The position numbers and the translations under genes are program-made. The notes under the pieces were generated by a model that saw only the letters and a program-made list of their open reading frames with translations, was not told the DNA's origin and ran no database searches. Below are positions 27,089 through 36,385 of a stretch of 64,000 nt of DNA, in pieces; position 1 is the stretch's first letter; every line of letters begins with the position of its first letter. This DNA comes from Prevotella sp. HUN102 (GTDB lineage: Bacteria; Bacteroidota; Bacteroidia; Bacteroidales; Bacteroidaceae), in contig NZ_JIAF01000003.1 of NCBI RefSeq assembly GCF_000688375.1, positions 62,001 to 126,000 of the forward strand. Reading direction: 5' to 3'.

Positions 27089-28234
27089 CTAATCTAAGAA
27101 ACGCCACGTCTTTTGGGTTTTCTCCTGCTCGGCATTGCTGTCATCACTGATAATGATATTCTCACGAATTAAGCCAATGTAATCCAGCTCACTCATTTTC
27201 TTGACGATAGTGTCAAGTGTGGTCACAAGCCTCTGGACGACACGGTTGGTCTTTGCAATGTCCAAGTGGTTGTATTTCAAAGAAAGGACATCTCCGACAG
27301 TTGTCTCAAAACTTGACGGACTGATTTCTGTCCATTCATAGAAATACTGCAGCATATATTCGTACTCCTTATTGGGGATTGTCCTTAATGCGTTGAAGAT
27401 TGAACGAGCCAGAATATTGATGCTTTGGAGATAGCGGATTGGCGGCTCTTCGATGAGTATGTTCTCAATTTGGAAGAACTGGTGTGCGTAATACTCGTCT
27501 ATTGCCCGACATAGAGTAAATACGTTGGATGTCAAAGTACTCCTTCGGCTGTCATCTACGTTCTTTTGGTAAATTTGACCAATGCAATCCTCCATATGAT
27601 TCAGATGGACAATGGTGCCATTCAAAGATGTCCTTAACTTCTGGCTATAGGCCAACTTCTGTACAGGTGGGATGTACTCGTCATCCAAAACAAATCCATG
27701 ACCTTCGAGCAAGCCTTTTCCTATGATGACAAAATCCTTGTTTAGGAAATGTTCGTTGCCGGACTGCACCGGGACGGCGGTTATCCGAATCTCAGGAAGC
27801 AGATGGGGGTGGCGAAGCGGTATCTCGTTCGGGTCTGGATAACCGACAGGAATGAGACGATCGTAAGAAGCTGTTACCGCTATATAAACGCCACCGTCAG
27901 CTGCATCTTTTCCAAGATCGGAAAGCGTAAACTCCGGAGAGAAACTGCCATAAAGTTCCGGTTCAAAAACAATGGTGCTGCCACCCAGCGTAATGGCATT
28001 GCAATGGTTGAGCCTGATGGTTGAGCTCTCTGCCCCTGCTCCGACAACCTCTACTGATACAGAAGATGAATGGTGTTCCAAAGGCATACCAATGCCGTAA
28101 TTGTATTCCGTGACATGCTCTGCCCTGAGATGTTGAAAACACTCTACCATGTGAAGGTGGGCATCAATGAAGTGCTGCCCGGACAATTTCAGTCCATTGC
28201 TCCAGTTGATTGGAAGGTATTTAATCTGTTTCAT
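27089..28234 (-). CDS. tssK: T6SS baseplate protein TssK
   Basis: A 381-residue baseplate subunit that joins the baseplate to the membrane complex. The N terminus carries the TssK signature INWSNGLKLSGQHFIDAHLHM; a C-terminal helical domain (about 270-381) follows. The ATG at 28234 is chosen because the longer frame to 28252 would start with TTG. The gene overlaps the end of tssN by 14 nt, consistent with translational coupling. Length is somewhat below proteobacterial TssK (about 440), as expected for subtype iii. Confidence 0.82.
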   Translation of the reverse strand: MKQIKYLPINWSNGLKLSGQHFIDAHLHMVECFQHLRAEHVTEYNYGIGMPLEHHSSSVSVEVVGAGAESSTIRLNHCNAITLGGSTIVFEPELYGSFSPEFTLSDLGKDAADGGVYIAVTASYDRLIPVGYPDPNEIPLRHPHLLPEIRITAVPVQSGNEHFLNKDFVIIGKGLLEGHGFVLDDEYIPPVQKLAYSQKLRTSLNGTIVHLNHMEDCIGQIYQKNVDDSRRSTLTSNVFTLCRAIDEYYAHQFFQIENILIEEPPIRYLQSINILARSIFNALRTIPNKEYEYMLQYFYEWTEISPSSFETTVGDVLSLKYNHLDIAKTNRVVQRLVTTLDTIVKKMSELDYIGLIRENIIISDDSNAEQEKTQKTWRFLD

Positions 28235-29111
28235 GTGCTTTTGATTCTTCAACGATAATTCGTTTTATGTATATGATCTGGTTCTTTCTTATTGCATTTT
28301 CCTTTCTGTCTTGTTCTGGATTCAGCACCCTGATGAACAATGGGTAATTGATCCATCGTGTCGTATAGAAAATCCACCCTGCATTCACACTTGAATCATT
28401 GACATCTATCTGGTGCATCGGGGAACGCCTGTTCTGGTCTTCCACCAGCCAGTTGAACCAGTCCCCTAGGCTTATGTTGTCCTGAAGGCGGACGGTCAGA
28501 GAGGCATATTCCTCGTCTTCCTGTCTCCTTTTTATTCGGACTTTGACAGGAATAGCTTGAAAATTATCCGTATTATCCCATTGATTCCTATTGAACCCAC
28601 TCTGACCGAAAGACCACAACCCATATAAAGGAGGCGGAATCTTGTGGAAAGCCCTAAGGCTAAGTAGTGTCAAAAAAGGCAAGGTGTACCAAATGACAGA
28701 CAGCATGGACCAAGGGGCATATGGCATTCCGCCCAATTTCTCAAAAAGCAGAAAATGTATCCATCCTCCGAGCAACCCACAAACCAGCATGACAAGGACC
28801 TGAGATGCCACATTGCCGTCAACGCCTATCCTCCTTGCCACATTGTTGTTCATAGTATAGGTGAACAAGCATCCCAAGAAAAGATATAAGGCATTGCCAA
28901 TAAAGACTCCTCCCCAAACGAACTCATCTTTGAGGATGGACAAGCAACCGGGTATTCCCAAAAGCAATCCTGCTACTAAGATATATACGATTACATTTTT
29001 AAATTTCAGTTGCTTCTTTATTGCCTTTACTCCATTCATTATCAATAAAATGACGGTCACCAGCAGGGGTGCTAAAAGAAATTTAAGAAAATATGTTGTC
29101 AAAACTTCCAT
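28221..29111 (-). CDS. tssN: T6SSiii membrane protein TssN
   Basis: A 296-residue protein. The N-terminal 165 residues carry about five hydrophobic segments (for example FLLAPLLVTVILLIMNG, VIVYILVAGLLLGIPGCL, VLVMLVCGLLGGWIHFLLF, SMLSVIWYTLPFLTLLSL), followed by a soluble cytoplasmic domain (IPVKVRIKRRQEDEEYASLT). This is the TssN layout, specific to Bacteroidota T6SS, where it is thought to replace part of the TssJLM complex. It begins 19 nt after tssG. Confidence 0.8.
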   Translation of the reverse strand: MEVLTTYFLKFLLAPLLVTVILLIMNGVKAIKKQLKFKNVIVYILVAGLLLGIPGCLSILKDEFVWGGVFIGNALYLFLGCLFTYTMNNNVARRIGVDGNVASQVLVMLVCGLLGGWIHFLLFEKLGGMPYAPWSMLSVIWYTLPFLTLLSLRAFHKIPPPLYGLWSFGQSGFNRNQWDNTDNFQAIPVKVRIKRRQEDEEYASLTVRLQDNISLGDWFNWLVEDQNRRSPMHQIDVNDSSVNAGWIFYTTRWINYPLFIRVLNPEQDRKENAIRKNQIIYIKRIIVEESKAHETD

Positions 29112-29129
29112 AGTTGCACTTTTTTTAAT

Positions 29130-30062
29130 TTATAACTGAGTGTCATATCCCAAACGGTTGTTTCCCAAGATAAAATCCATAGTCCCGTCAAGTGTGAACT
29201 TGATGTAAGTTTTCCTTGATGACAAGACAAAGAAGTCCAATACATACTTGACGGACTCGATGTGCTTTTGTACCTCTTGCATTGTAGGTACGTTATCGTG
29301 ATAGTGGATCATACCCTCGACATCCTCTATTTCGGACTGTATAACTCCATCCAGCCCTGCATCCAAACCAAGCCGGGTCTCTCCAAGTGCAGGATATGGC
29401 AAATTCTCCACCTTACATGGCTTAAATTGTAATTTCACTTCTAGATTTAAAATCTCGCGAAGGAGGATGCCTATTTCCGAAAGGTTCTCCTTGGATGTAT
29501 CTGACTTCCCGACAAAGAAGAAAAGGCGCCGGCATTCGTCCGGGGAAAGTGTTTTATTGTCAAATAGGATGGATTTTGTCAACGCCTTTCTTATGGGATG
29601 CTCGTCTTTTTCCGAAAAGAAATTCAGATAGCGTCTGTGAATCCGTACCCGTTCTTTGAAAAAGGCTGTATCAAAAGGGGCAAAAAAGTGCAGGGCTTCT
29701 TTCTCCTTTCTGCGATTTTGCCTGATAGCCTCTATCAATTCTCTCTGGGACATATTTGGCTTACTCAGAGTCAATGGATGGAAGAGGCTTTCGGGAAGCT
29801 GGTGGTAGATGCTGTTACGGGCCAGAACCAACTCTACCAACTCTCCCAAGGCATAAACGTGGCGCAACTTTACATCAAGGATGTCCTTGGACTTTACACG
29901 AGGATTCATGCCTTGATTTGCCACAACCACTTGTTCAAGGATATCCTCGCCCAAGATAAATTGCAGCTCATCGAGGAACACTTCCGCCAGAAGATTGCTT
30001 GACTCACTTCTGCGAAAGAGTGCCAGCCTTTCCTCCTTACTTATATATCCAGTCTTTTCCAT
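29130..30062 (-). CDS. tssG: T6SS baseplate protein TssG
   Basis: A 310-residue baseplate wedge protein, partner of TssF. It contains the conserved central stretch CRRLFFFVGKSDTSKENLSEIGILL and the LPYPALGETRLGLDAGLDGV region near residues 215-235, which resembles the TssG family rather than proteobacterial sequences. The ATG at 30062 overlaps the end of tssH by 22 nt, so the genes are coupled. Identification rests on these blocks plus its place between tssH and tssN. Confidence 0.78.
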   Translation of the reverse strand: MEKTGYISKEERLALFRRSESSNLLAEVFLDELQFILGEDILEQVVVANQGMNPRVKSKDILDVKLRHVYALGELVELVLARNSIYHQLPESLFHPLTLSKPNMSQRELIEAIRQNRRKEKEALHFFAPFDTAFFKERVRIHRRYLNFFSEKDEHPIRKALTKSILFDNKTLSPDECRRLFFFVGKSDTSKENLSEIGILLREILNLEVKLQFKPCKVENLPYPALGETRLGLDAGLDGVIQSEIEDVEGMIHYHDNVPTMQEVQKHIESVKYVLDFFVLSSRKTYIKFTLDGTMDFILGNNRLGYDTQL

Positions 30063-32491
30063 TCCAAACCGTTGTCTCGGTAATAAACTTTGACACTGTC
30101 TCCTTCCTTGATACCCTCGGAAACGATTAAGCGAGATATGCTTTTTTTAAGATAGGTACGTACAACGCCAGCGATGGGACGAGCCCCGTACTGAGGGGAG
30201 TATCCCTTGGCTGACAGGAAACGCAAGGCTTCGTCACTGATCTGTATGTGAATGTTCTTTTGCTCTTGCAGTTGCTGTTGCAAACGAGAGAAGTGCAAAC
30301 GGAAAATGGACTGGGCTATCGTTTCGTTAATGGGTGCAAACGGTACGACCTCAGTCAATCGTCCCAAAAATTCAGGTCTGAAATGCTGAGACATCACTTC
30401 TATCAGATGTTTTGAATCAGGGGTCATTCCTTGATGAAATTGCTCTGCAATCCAATTGCTTGCAATGTTTGAGGTGAATATGATGATGGCGTTTGAAAAA
30501 TCCCCTTCCCGCCCTAACTTGTCGTGTATCTTTCCTTCGTCCATGATTTGTAGGAAGACATCATATACACTCGAGTGAGCCTTCTCGATTTCATCAAAAA
30601 GAATGACAGAATAGGGCTTTTGGCGGATTTTTGTCACCAGCAAGCCACCTTCCTCATATCCCACATATCCAGGAGGTGCACCATAAAGCAAAGCTGCTGA
30701 ATGTTCCTCCTTAAACTCGGACATGTCAAACCTTATCATGGCATTCTCGTCGTCAAAAAGCAATTCGGCAAGGGATTTGGCAAGTTCGGTCTTTCCTGTA
30801 CCTGTAGGACCTAAGAAAAAGAAAGAACCTATGGGCTTGCGAGGGTCGCTGAGTCCGCTTCTGGACTCTATGATGGCGTCCGAAAGCGTTGTGATTGCTT
30901 TATCTTGTCCCTTGACCCTTTCTTCCAAACGGCTCTCAATTCCTAACAGTCGGTCTTTTTCTTGGGCTTGAATCTTTCCCAAGGGAATACCGGTCATCTC
31001 CGCGACAACCGCTTCGACCTCACTTGGAGAAACACACGGAATGCCATTCTTGGCTAGGATAGACAAGTTCTGGAGAGTCTCAGAGATTTTCGCCAGTTCT
31101 TCTTCCAAAGTGTTTTCTGAAAAACTGATTCCATCAGGGAGCTTGGAGGTCAGCACTACGCTGATTTTCGATTTCAGACTGTTGGAGAAAAGATGTAAAT
31201 CCTGTTGCAGAAAGCTCGGTTCCTCCTGTTTGAGAGATTCAAACTTGGAAAGGAAGACATCCAACTCATTCAGGGCATTTTTGTTGCTCAAGCGTACTGC
31301 GGCGGCAGTCGCGTCCAACAGGTCTATTGCTGCGGCAGGCTGTTTCTTCTCTTTAAAATATCTAGAAGACAAAGATAGCGACTCCTGCGTGGCATTGTCA
31401 CTTATAGAAAGACCATAGTGTTCTTCCATCCGGTTGGAATGCTCCCTAAGCATTCTTAGGACTGTAAATTTGTCCGGTTCCGAAATCTCCAAAATGTCCA
31501 ATTTGCTCTCTATGCTGTTTTTCTCGATATGCTTCCTGTATGCATCTGGCGTAATCGTAAACACGATACTTGTTGAGCTATCGCTAATTTGGGAGTTGAG
31601 TATATTGATGAGGGTTGGAGTTTTTGTTTGTCCTCCAAATTCCAACAGCATTTGCAGATCGTCTATCAGTAAAACGGTCTGTCCCTCCATCTCATCCAAT
31701 TTCCCAAGAAAACTGGAGAGTTTCTGGGTAAGTTCTGTTTCATTGCCGGAAGAAGCCAACAGCTTTGCTGTGTGTAAGCCGATAAGTTTGATTTGAGAAA
31801 TCAACTCGTCGTGGTTCTCGCAGACCTCCTTTACCAGAGAATGAATAATAGCCGTTTTGCCTACACCGGAATCTCCTATAAGCATTATAGCTTTATTGGC
31901 ACAACGCTCTAAGCCTTCCAAGATAGTACGTACTTCTTTCTCACGTCCCAAAACAATCCTTCCTCGAAGGATATATGCCTCTTCTTTTAGATTATACGCG
32001 AAAGGGAAACTCGCCAAGAGCTTATTCTCCTCTCCTTGATAAAAATGATTAACCGCTTGTGCATTGAAGAAAGAAAGGACATCATCCTCAGAAACGGCCA
32101 AGGACTCAATTTGACTGTCCGAGAAAACAACACCTTGGCGAATAATCGCTGTAAATACACATAAAGCGTCTATGCTGTCGGAGCCCAACTTTATCTTTGA
32201 GCGTTCCGCTTCCTCAAGCACAAGGGTCACTTGGCTGTCTGCGACAATACCATCACCTTCATGCTCCTCAGACACGTACATCTCACGGCGTACGTCAAAC
32301 CATTCATGAATATAGCCGACATCCTTGTTCATTGAGCTCAGTATATTGGACAATCCGGTCCCTGTCCCCTCTGAAAGCAAAGCAAGCACCAGATGGGAAA
32401 TGCCGTAACTCGTATGGTTGTCCGCATTTGCCATAGAAGCTGACAGGCGCATGGCAGATTGTACACTACTGCTTATGTTTCTTTCCATCAT
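30041..32491 (-). CDS. tssH: T6SS disassembly ATPase TssH (ClpV)
   Basis: An 816-residue AAA+ unfoldase that strips contracted TssBC sheath for reuse. Domains in order: Clp N-domain (about 1-150), first AAA with Walker A GDSGVGKT (206-213) and Walker B VLLIDDLQML, a coiled middle domain, and a second AAA with GPTGTGKT (about 560) and Walker B VILFDEIEKAHSS. A ClpB-small domain closes the protein (GYSPQYGARPIAGVV). The start overlaps the tssF stop by 4 nt. The first Walker B ends D-D rather than D-E, so the first ring may hydrolyse ATP weakly. Length is close to ClpV/ClpB. Confidence 0.9.
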   Translation of the reverse strand: MMERNISSSVQSAMRLSASMANADNHTSYGISHLVLALLSEGTGTGLSNILSSMNKDVGYIHEWFDVRREMYVSEEHEGDGIVADSQVTLVLEEAERSKIKLGSDSIDALCVFTAIIRQGVVFSDSQIESLAVSEDDVLSFFNAQAVNHFYQGEENKLLASFPFAYNLKEEAYILRGRIVLGREKEVRTILEGLERCANKAIMLIGDSGVGKTAIIHSLVKEVCENHDELISQIKLIGLHTAKLLASSGNETELTQKLSSFLGKLDEMEGQTVLLIDDLQMLLEFGGQTKTPTLINILNSQISDSSTSIVFTITPDAYRKHIEKNSIESKLDILEISEPDKFTVLRMLREHSNRMEEHYGLSISDNATQESLSLSSRYFKEKKQPAAAIDLLDATAAAVRLSNKNALNELDVFLSKFESLKQEEPSFLQQDLHLFSNSLKSKISVVLTSKLPDGISFSENTLEEELAKISETLQNLSILAKNGIPCVSPSEVEAVVAEMTGIPLGKIQAQEKDRLLGIESRLEERVKGQDKAITTLSDAIIESRSGLSDPRKPIGSFFFLGPTGTGKTELAKSLAELLFDDENAMIRFDMSEFKEEHSAALLYGAPPGYVGYEEGGLLVTKIRQKPYSVILFDEIEKAHSSVYDVFLQIMDEGKIHDKLGREGDFSNAIIIFTSNIASNWIAEQFHQGMTPDSKHLIEVMSQHFRPEFLGRLTEVVPFAPINETIAQSIFRLHFSRLQQQLQEQKNIHIQISDEALRFLSAKGYSPQYGARPIAGVVRTYLKKSISRLIVSEGIKEGDSVKVYYRDNGLEWKRLDI

Positions 32492-34272
32492 ACAAAATTA
32501 ATTTTATAGGTACTATGACTAACGGATTTCTTTTGCATTTCCTCAGCAAGTGCATTCGCCAAGAAATCCAATTGGTTCATCTCGGAGAATCTTGTTTTCA
32601 TTTCCGATGACAGATGTATACTGACATCCGTAGTCCGGACTATTCCTTGAAGCGGACCGTTGGATATGGAAATGCCGTCTTTTATATCAACTCCGTTCAC
32701 CATAGTTCCTAGGCGATGGTAAATATAACTTTTGACATCTTCCTCAGAAACAATGCGATTATGGCATAGCAAGCCATATCGCAAGCTGTTGATAAAATCT
32801 TGTTCGTCTGCATGCACTCTTCCATCTACAGTAGGTGTCTGGAATTTAATGCTGGACGAGTCAAATTTGTCCATGTCTAACTGCAGGACAAGATTTCTTT
32901 GGTCTATTCCATTGGCACTTTCACCCTGGGTCTGCCAATATTTCAATTCTGCAAAATGGCTTCCTTTATAAGGCACGGTCAAAAGGAAAGCCTTGTTCCT
33001 GTTCCCCCTGAAGTTTTGACGATTTATGCTCTTTTCTGTGGCGTCCAACTTTTCTTGCAGAACCTTTAGGTCAGAGGAAAGGCTGTCTGTATCAAGGGAA
33101 GCGAAAGCATTTCCTTCCTCTCGGATTAAGCGCAAGACTTTGCTGATCTCACTCTGGGCATTGTCACTGTCAAAACGCTCCAAATCTCCGAAATACAGAC
33201 TATAGACACCTTTTGCTTCCTTTTGGTGCGAGGAAAGCCTATTACGGAACTCACAACCGGCATTGTCCTCAAATTTATGTATGTTCAACAATGAGGCATT
33301 GTGTGAGCAAGGTAATGAAACTATTCTCCCGTGTGTCCTGAAGCTATGATTTACCAAGAGCAACTGTCTGTTCACGACAGGAAATGTGTTAAACAGAATC
33401 TTGATGTTTCCCAGTTCCTCCCTGTTGAAGACCTCAGGAAATACCAGACGAATCCAAACCGCATTTTCTGTTCCTTCAATCTGATTCAATTCTGACAAGG
33501 CATTCGGAAAAATGTCTCTTACTGGCTTCGTTGCGGGGGCGGTCGGAAGATTTAAGTCAATATATGCTTGTTGGTAACAGGTTGCTATTTCTTCAAAATA
33601 ATGCTCTTCTTCGTGAGATTGTTTCAGCTGATGAGGTGCTGTATTTAGTTCGCGACCTTGGTCATCATAAGCCCTGACATTCTGAATGAAAGGAAGCAGA
33701 GACCTGTCTTCCGGCAAAATACAAACAGGCAGTGCTGTAATCTTTCCCAACAGAGAATCCGGGATGGACAGACCAATCCACAACGTGAAATCTTTTATGC
33801 GCTGGTTGTCAGGAAGAAAATCGATGTATTCCGTTCGTTTACGAACATTATATTGAAGTTCTGTTCCGTATGCCAGGAACGGAATTCTTATGTCAAACAA
33901 GGGCTCTTCCACCAAAGGGGTGAAATAGAAAGGCGTATCATCCTTGCCTAAAGCCACCTTGCGCGCATAGAATTGGTCTTCTGTTCCCAATATTGTGGAG
34001 TTGTCTCCGGATTGGGGATGTACGGTCAGCAATCCGTGAGCAGGGAATGGGAGCGACCATTTTTGCGGAATCAGAATTCTGGCGAGACGATTCAATATTT
34101 GGGCATCGGACTTCTCTACTTCTTGGTGCAACTTATAAGACTCATAAGCGAATACGTCCAGCAGCAAATCAACCACAGGATCTATCAACCTTGCATCATC
34201 TATTTCCCACAAAGACATGGCATAGTCTAAAACCCGCTCTTTTATTCGTATAAAATTCTTATCTGTTGCCAT
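32488..34272 (-). CDS. tssF: T6SS baseplate protein TssF
   Basis: A 594-residue baseplate wedge subunit. The N terminus has the characteristic block around SYKLHQEVEKSDAQILNRLARILIP, which ends in a proline-rich PAHGLLTVHP segment. The middle carries VTEFE-like beta modules, and the C terminus (about 485-594) has the IVSEEDVKSYIYHRLGTMVNGV region. It lies 11 nt after tssE in the same operon and overlaps tssH by 4 nt. Assigned by these blocks and the order E-F-H-G. Confidence 0.8.
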   Translation of the reverse strand: MATDKNFIRIKERVLDYAMSLWEIDDARLIDPVVDLLLDVFAYESYKLHQEVEKSDAQILNRLARILIPQKWSLPFPAHGLLTVHPQSGDNSTILGTEDQFYARKVALGKDDTPFYFTPLVEEPLFDIRIPFLAYGTELQYNVRKRTEYIDFLPDNQRIKDFTLWIGLSIPDSLLGKITALPVCILPEDRSLLPFIQNVRAYDDQGRELNTAPHQLKQSHEEEHYFEEIATCYQQAYIDLNLPTAPATKPVRDIFPNALSELNQIEGTENAVWIRLVFPEVFNREELGNIKILFNTFPVVNRQLLLVNHSFRTHGRIVSLPCSHNASLLNIHKFEDNAGCEFRNRLSSHQKEAKGVYSLYFGDLERFDSDNAQSEISKVLRLIREEGNAFASLDTDSLSSDLKVLQEKLDATEKSINRQNFRGNRNKAFLLTVPYKGSHFAELKYWQTQGESANGIDQRNLVLQLDMDKFDSSSIKFQTPTVDGRVHADEQDFINSLRYGLLCHNRIVSEEDVKSYIYHRLGTMVNGVDIKDGISISNGPLQGIVRTTDVSIHLSSEMKTRFSEMNQLDFLANALAEEMQKKSVSHSTYKINFV

Positions 34273-34283
34273 AATACCAAGAT

Positions 34284-34706
34284 TTATTGAGATAAAGGAC
34301 TGATATAGACCAAAGTGTTAAAAACAAAAGGTATGTCTGTCGATTCTATCTGGGCATGAATCGTAATATTGGCTTGACGGCGGATATTCGGGTTCTTTCC
34401 CAGCAAGTCCTCCTCTATCTCAGAAAGATGTACATCCACACGAACATCTTTAAGCCGTCGCTCATAAGCCGTGATTGATTGCATAAGGGAGTTTCTTACT
34501 GTTTCTTCCCAATCTCTGACTTTAACCAGTTGATTGAATTCCAACTCCCAAATAATCGACCCATATTCATTTTTTCCGAAAATTTCACCGGGATGTGACA
34601 CAATCAAAAGCATTATATTTTGTGCAATAGATTCTTCGGGGGTACATCTTGCTAAAGTCCCCTTCAAAGCGGCAGGCCAATCTAATGGAATCTTCAAATA
34701 ATCCAT
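34284..34706 (-). CDS. tssE: T6SS baseplate protein TssE (gp25-like)
   Basis: A 140-residue gp25-like wedge protein and the first gene of the long T6SS operon. The core motif is visible as HPGEIFGKNEYGSIIWEL (turn after the first helices) and ITAYERRLKDVRVDV. The ATG at 34706 (MDYLKIPLDW) is chosen; the longer frame from 34739 would start with TTG. The promoter lies 47-78 nt upstream. Confidence 0.82.
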   Translation of the reverse strand: MDYLKIPLDWPAALKGTLARCTPEESIAQNIMLLIVSHPGEIFGKNEYGSIIWELEFNQLVKVRDWEETVRNSLMQSITAYERRLKDVRVDVHLSEIEEDLLGKNPNIRRQANITIHAQIESTDIPFVFNTLVYISPLSQ

Positions 34707-34752
34707 TGTACATTTTTGTTTATAGTTTACCACCACCAATTATGGTAATTCG

Positions 34753-34784
34753 CAAATATAACATATTAAATTCAGACAACCAAA
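34753..34784 (-). promoter_or_regulatory. Promoter of the tssE-F-H-G-N-K-O... operon
   Basis: On the minus strand TTTG (34784-34781) and TATATTTG (34760-34753) are separated by 20 nt, an excellent match to the Bacteroidota housekeeping consensus. The -7 box is the same TATATTTG as in the tssBC promoter (7128), so the two units may be co-regulated. Confidence 0.75.
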
Positions 34785-34913
34785 TTTTTACGTATGAAAA
34801 TTTAATAATTCTTGAAATTTGTACAGAACAAAAGAAAAAAAAGTGCTGTTTTTCTTCTTTTTCCCTATATTTCCCACTTTTCCCGAAAACTTTATTATCT
34901 ATTCATATACCCA

Positions 34914-34921
34914 TACTTTTG
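34914..34921 (+). promoter_or_regulatory. Possible -7 box for the DUF3945/topB operon
   Basis: TACTTTTG on the plus strand, 33 nt before the ATG at 34955. The expected -33 position reads TTTA rather than TTTG, so the call is weaker than the divergent T6SS promoter 130 nt away. Confidence 0.45.
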
Positions 34922-34954
34922 TTGTTTGAAAACGATTTATTCACTCAATAACAA

Positions 34955-36364
34955 ATGATTATGGAATCAAACAGCAATGACAACTATGTATTGGTCTTGG
35001 AAGACCGCACAGAGGTAAAGAACGAGAAAGAAATGGGGAAACTCTCCGTAGTATCCGGTATCGACGACAAGGGCAACCTGCAAACAACGGAAGCCACAGC
35101 CGCCAACCAAGCGGCGTTCCTGAAGTTCAACAGCAAGGACGGACTTCTGAAAAACTTCATGAGCAACTTTCTCAAACAGTTCAACGACCCGACCCGCTTT
35201 GGACTGTACAAGGTTTTGTCCAACAACGTGGAGCAAGGTGTGGACAACCTGCGCACTCTGCTCCAAAGCCGTGAGAAGCCCGAAAGCAAACAACAGTTGA
35301 CCGAGGTGGGCGTACCCTTTGAGGACTATCTGCCTCGGCAGAAGAACACCACAACCATCGATGCGGAGAAAGTGGACTGGAAACAACTCGACAATCTCGG
35401 ACTTTCCCGTGAACAGTTGGAGCAGAGTGGTGAACTTGACAAGATGCTCAATTGGCAGAAGAGCGACCTCATTACGATTGCCATCCCGATGGGTGACACC
35501 ACTATCTACACCGATGCCCGACTTGCTTTCCGCACGGACGGCGAGGGCAATATCGGGCTGGCTATCCACCCTTTGAGAAAGGAGCCACAGCTCGACTTTC
35601 CCTATATGGGTTACAAGTTCTCGCCCGAAGAAAAGGAGCAACTACTCACGACAGGCAACCTTGGCAAGACCATTGAGGTAACACCCAAGAACGGAGAGTC
35701 TTTCTCTGCCTACGTCTCCATCGACCCACAGACCAATGAACTTATCGCCCTGCGTGCCGACCGGGTGAACATTCCCAAGGACATCAAGGGCGTTACGCTT
35801 TCCGATGCCCAATACAAAGACCTCGTGGAGGGTAAAGCCGTGAAGGTGGAGGGTATGACGGCCAAGAGTGGCAAGACTTTCAATGCCACATTGCAAGTCA
35901 ATGCCGAGCGAAAGGGCATTGAGTTCATCTTCGATGGCAACCGTGGGTTCAAGGAACGCCAGCAGCAGACACAACAGCAGGGCGCACCCCGTAAGCTCTG
36001 TGGATTGGAACTTTCCGACAAGCAGCGCGAAGCCTTGGACAGTGGTCGCACGCTCTATCTGAAGAATATGGTCGATAAGGAGGGAAACTCCTTCAATGCC
36101 TACGTCCGCATGGACAAAGAGCAGAACCGTCCCCGTTTCTATAAATGGAATCCGGACAAGAAGCAAGATGCAGGCAAGGAAAAGGTTGTGGCAGTTGCCG
36201 AAGAACACAAGACACAGGTAGCGGTCAATAATGACGGCAAGACCAACGAAGCCACGAAGCATGTAAATGAACCACTGAAGACCGGGCAGACACAGCCCAC
36301 CGCTGCCCAGAAGCAGAAGCAAGACGAGAGCAAGCAGAAGAAATCGCGTGGACGCAAGATGTAA
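34955..36364 (+). CDS. DUF4099/DUF3945-repeat protein of Bacteroidales mobile elements
   Basis: A 469-residue soluble protein. After an N-terminal domain (1-205) there are three repeats of about 50-60 residues starting near 215, 283 and 348. Each reads roughly hydrophobic-SxxQxxxLxxGxxxxxxGMxxKxGxxFxAxxxxxxxxxxxxF (for example VTLSDAQYKDLVEGKAVKVE; LELSDKQREALDSGRTLYLK). The C terminus is Lys/Gln-rich and disordered. The same repeat occurs once at the C terminus of the adjacent topoisomerase. The gene is 21 nt upstream of topB and is found with it in many Bacteroidales ICEs; the molecular role is unknown, probably DNA processing during transfer. Confidence 0.75.
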   Translation: MIMESNSNDNYVLVLEDRTEVKNEKEMGKLSVVSGIDDKGNLQTTEATAANQAAFLKFNSKDGLLKNFMSNFLKQFNDPTRFGLYKVLSNNVEQGVDNLRTLLQSREKPESKQQLTEVGVPFEDYLPRQKNTTTIDAEKVDWKQLDNLGLSREQLEQSGELDKMLNWQKSDLITIAIPMGDTTIYTDARLAFRTDGEGNIGLAIHPLRKEPQLDFPYMGYKFSPEEKEQLLTTGNLGKTIEVTPKNGESFSAYVSIDPQTNELIALRADRVNIPKDIKGVTLSDAQYKDLVEGKAVKVEGMTAKSGKTFNATLQVNAERKGIEFIFDGNRGFKERQQQTQQQGAPRKLCGLELSDKQREALDSGRTLYLKNMVDKEGNSFNAYVRMDKEQNRPRFYKWNPDKKQDAGKEKVVAVAEEHKTQVAVNNDGKTNEATKHVNEPLKTGQTQPTAAQKQKQDESKQKKSRGRKM

Positions 36365-36385
36365 CCCTTAACCCAATCAACGACT

